Under the pieces are notes generated by a model. That model did no database searches. It was not told where the DNA came from and saw only the letters and a program-made list of their open reading frames with translations. Source: Cerasibacillus sp036516575 (GTDB taxonomy: Bacteria; Bacillota; Bacilli; Bacillales; Amphibacillaceae). From it: DNA of 64,000 nucleotides. The DNA lies in NCBI RefSeq assembly GCF_036516575.1, contig NZ_DATBTY010000031.1, positions 1 to 64,000 of the forward strand, read 5' to 3'. Shown in pieces: positions 62,389 through 64,000 of this stretch; positions within the stretch are counted from its first letter, which is position 1, and each line of letters starts with the position of its first letter. Made by a program: the position numbers and the translations under genes.

Positions 62389-64000
62389 ATGCCTAAAAAA
62401 CTAGATAAAGTAGATGTCGTTGTTGTCGGTACAGGCTGGTCAGGCGGTGTCGTAGCAGCTGAACTTGCTAAAGCTGGTTATAAAGTTGTCGCACTTGAGC
62501 GTGGCGAAGAAAAATCAACAAACGACTATATTGGTGCAAAAGACGAACTACGTTATATGTCTCGTAAATATATTATGCAAGATTTAAGTTTAGAAACAAT
62601 TACATCTAGAACATCAATGGATGAAACAGCACTACCAGTTCGTACACAGGATGAAATGATGGTAGGTAACCACTTGGGTGGTAGTAGTGTTCACTGGGCA
62701 GGTGCTACATATCGTTACAACCCGTTCGAATTCGAAATTCGTTCTGAAATAGAGAAGCGTTATGGGAAAGATCGTGTCCCTGAAGGTTCACTATTACGTG
62801 ATTGGGGTATCTCATATGATGACTTTGAAAAGTATTATGATCGTTGGGAGAAAACAGCTGGTATTTCTGGTGAAGAAGATCCACTAGGTGCAAAACGCTC
62901 TTCACCTTATCCGAACCCACCAACAGTAGATACACCAAACTTACGTTTATTTAAAGATGCAGCAAAAGAACTTGGATATCACCCATTCCAGATTTCTTCT
63001 GCAAACGTGACGCAAACTTATGAAAATCCGGATGGTGAAGTGATTAACCAGTGTCAGTATTGTTCATATTGTACACATTACGGTTGTGATTTCGGTGCTA
63101 AGTCTGATCCAATTGTAACGGTTATTCCAACAGCACAAAAAACAGGTAACTTCGAACTAAGAACACATGCTTATGCCCGTCGTGTGACGTATGACGGTAA
63201 AAAAGCAACAGGTGTCATTTATGTTGACATGATGACGGGACAAGAATACGAGCAACCTGCAGATGTTGTTGTTCTTGGTGCCTTCACATTAGCAAATAAC
63301 CGTCTACTATTAATGTCGAAAATTGGAAAACCTTACGATCCAAAAACACAAACAGGTGTTATTGGTCGTAACTTTACAGGACAATTTAATATTACATTCC
63401 TAGGTGCTAGAGGTTTCTTTAAAGATAAGAAATTTAACCTACACATGGGTGGCGGTGCTTTAGGTTCTACATTCAGTGACTTAACTGGAGAACACATCGA
63501 TAACTCTAAAACAGACTTCTTACATGGTGGTGGAGTCGAAATTAGACAGTACGGTGATGCACCAATCAACAATAACCCAGTACCTAAAGGAACACCATCT
63601 TGGGGTAAAGAGTGGAAAGAAAAATCATTATTCTATGCGAACCGTAGTCTAAACGTATGGTTTACACCTGGGGTACTTCCTTGGTGGCATAACTATTTAG
63701 ATTTAGACCCAACTTATACAGATGCATTTGGTGATCCATTACTTCGTGTTACAAATAAATATACTGATCAAGACCGCAATATCGCTAAATTCGGTATTAA
63801 AAAATGTAAAGAAGTGATGGAAAAAATGGGTGCCGATATTATTGATGTGGATGAAGTTCCAGAAGAATTTGACCACGTTTATAACGGTGCACACTATGCT
63901 GGTGGTGTGACAATGGGTACAGATCCTGAAACATCAGCAGTAAACACATACCTACAAATGTGGGATGCAGAGAACTTATTCGTTGTAGGTGCTTCAGCAA
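62389..64000 (+). CDS. GMC oxidoreductase, gluconate 2-dehydrogenase large subunit-like (partial)
   Basis: The gene runs off the right edge; 537 codons are visible. It begins with FAD-binding VDVVVVGTGWSGGVVAAELA and has GNHLGGSSVHWAGATY, a cysteine cluster (CQYCSYCTHYGC) and HYAGGVTMGTDPETSAV. These are features of GMC-type membrane-bound gluconate 2-dehydrogenase large subunits. It should pass electrons to a cytochrome c subunit, probably encoded beyond the window. ATG 62389 follows GAGGAGG, 59 bases after the subunit 3 gene. Confidence 0.93.
   Translation, partial: MPKKLDKVDVVVVGTGWSGGVVAAELAKAGYKVVALERGEEKSTNDYIGAKDELRYMSRKYIMQDLSLETITSRTSMDETALPVRTQDEMMVGNHLGGSSVHWAGATYRYNPFEFEIRSEIEKRYGKDRVPEGSLLRDWGISYDDFEKYYDRWEKTAGISGEEDPLGAKRSSPYPNPPTVDTPNLRLFKDAAKELGYHPFQISSANVTQTYENPDGEVINQCQYCSYCTHYGCDFGAKSDPIVTVIPTAQKTGNFELRTHAYARRVTYDGKKATGVIYVDMMTGQEYEQPADVVVLGAFTLANNRLLLMSKIGKPYDPKTQTGVIGRNFTGQFNITFLGARGFFKDKKFNLHMGGGALGSTFSDLTGEHIDNSKTDFLHGGGVEIRQYGDAPINNNPVPKGTPSWGKEWKEKSLFYANRSLNVWFTPGVLPWWHNYLDLDPTYTDAFGDPLLRVTNKYTDQDRNIAKFGIKKCKEVMEKMGADIIDVDEVPEEFDHVYNGAHYAGGVTMGTDPETSAVNTYLQMWDAENLFVVGASA

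Noticed and set aside
1..64000. Prophage, IS element or integrative element
   Set aside because: No integrase, transposase, terminal inverted repeats or phage structural genes were seen, despite many accessory genes.

Overview
The window comes from a low-GC, Gram-positive endospore-forming Bacillaceae, perhaps Oceanobacillus-, Virgibacillus- or Bacillus-like; genus cannot be fixed from sequence alone. The evidence is a spore photoproduct lyase pair (splA/splB), strong AGGAGG-type ribosome binding sites with frequent TTG and GTG starts, AT-rich intergenic DNA, and Bacillaceae families such as YitT, DUF4256, YktB and BsSco-like proteins. No rRNA, tRNA, CRISPR array, integrase or intact IS element was seen. 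The window reads as an accessory-rich chromosomal segment scattered with decaying genes.

Layout. 0-8.5 kb: a frameshifted SUKH protein, splAB, an AEC transporter, a decayed MazF-type toxin-antitoxin pair, a decayed ABC-2 permease, and two tandem lipoproteins inserted in a Nudix remnant. 8.5-13.7 kb: small membrane and zinc-ribbon proteins, DUF4256, a third related lipoprotein, an SDR and a YitT protein. 13.9-20.4 kb: a compact class I lanthipeptide operon on the minus strand, lanA-lanB-lanC-lanT, which is the outstanding feature. 20.7-28.5 kb: a run of fosB, several GNAT acetyltransferases, a mini kinase-like protein with a zinc ribbon, a nitroreductase, a Nudix hydrolase and a Uma2 nuclease-fold protein. 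28.9-37.3 kb: an M14 carboxypeptidase, a Vga-like ABC-F protein behind a leader-peptide attenuator, two P-loop ATPases and many gene fragments. 37.4-40.5 kb: an ECF sigma factor, a probable anti-sigma factor and a large TPR protein. 40.7-41.4 kb: a ribbon-helix-helix/PIN toxin-antitoxin operon whose promoter lies inside a perfect palindrome. 41.5-53.3 kb: tubby-like, macro-domain, NlpC/P60-like, BNR-repeat, transporter, YktB, CPCC, Nudix and GrpB genes, then about eight copies of a 52-bp tandem repeat. 53.3-64 kb: a cupin, an ABC exporter with LytTR and DUF3021, an EamA transporter with a divergent LysR, an acetamidase, a Sco protein and a gluconate-2-dehydrogenase-like pair running off the right edge.

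How the genes may work together. LanB should dehydrate Ser/Thr in LanA, LanC should close thioether rings, and LanT should export the product. No LanP protease, LanFEG/LanI immunity or LanRK regulator sits in the operon, so leader removal, immunity and control must come from elsewhere. The neighbouring fosB, vga-like ABC-F, GNAT, Nudix and nitroreductase genes form a region rich in drug and stress resistance functions. At least ten genes are interrupted by frameshifts, stops or deletions, several in homopolymers, so some could be sequencing errors.
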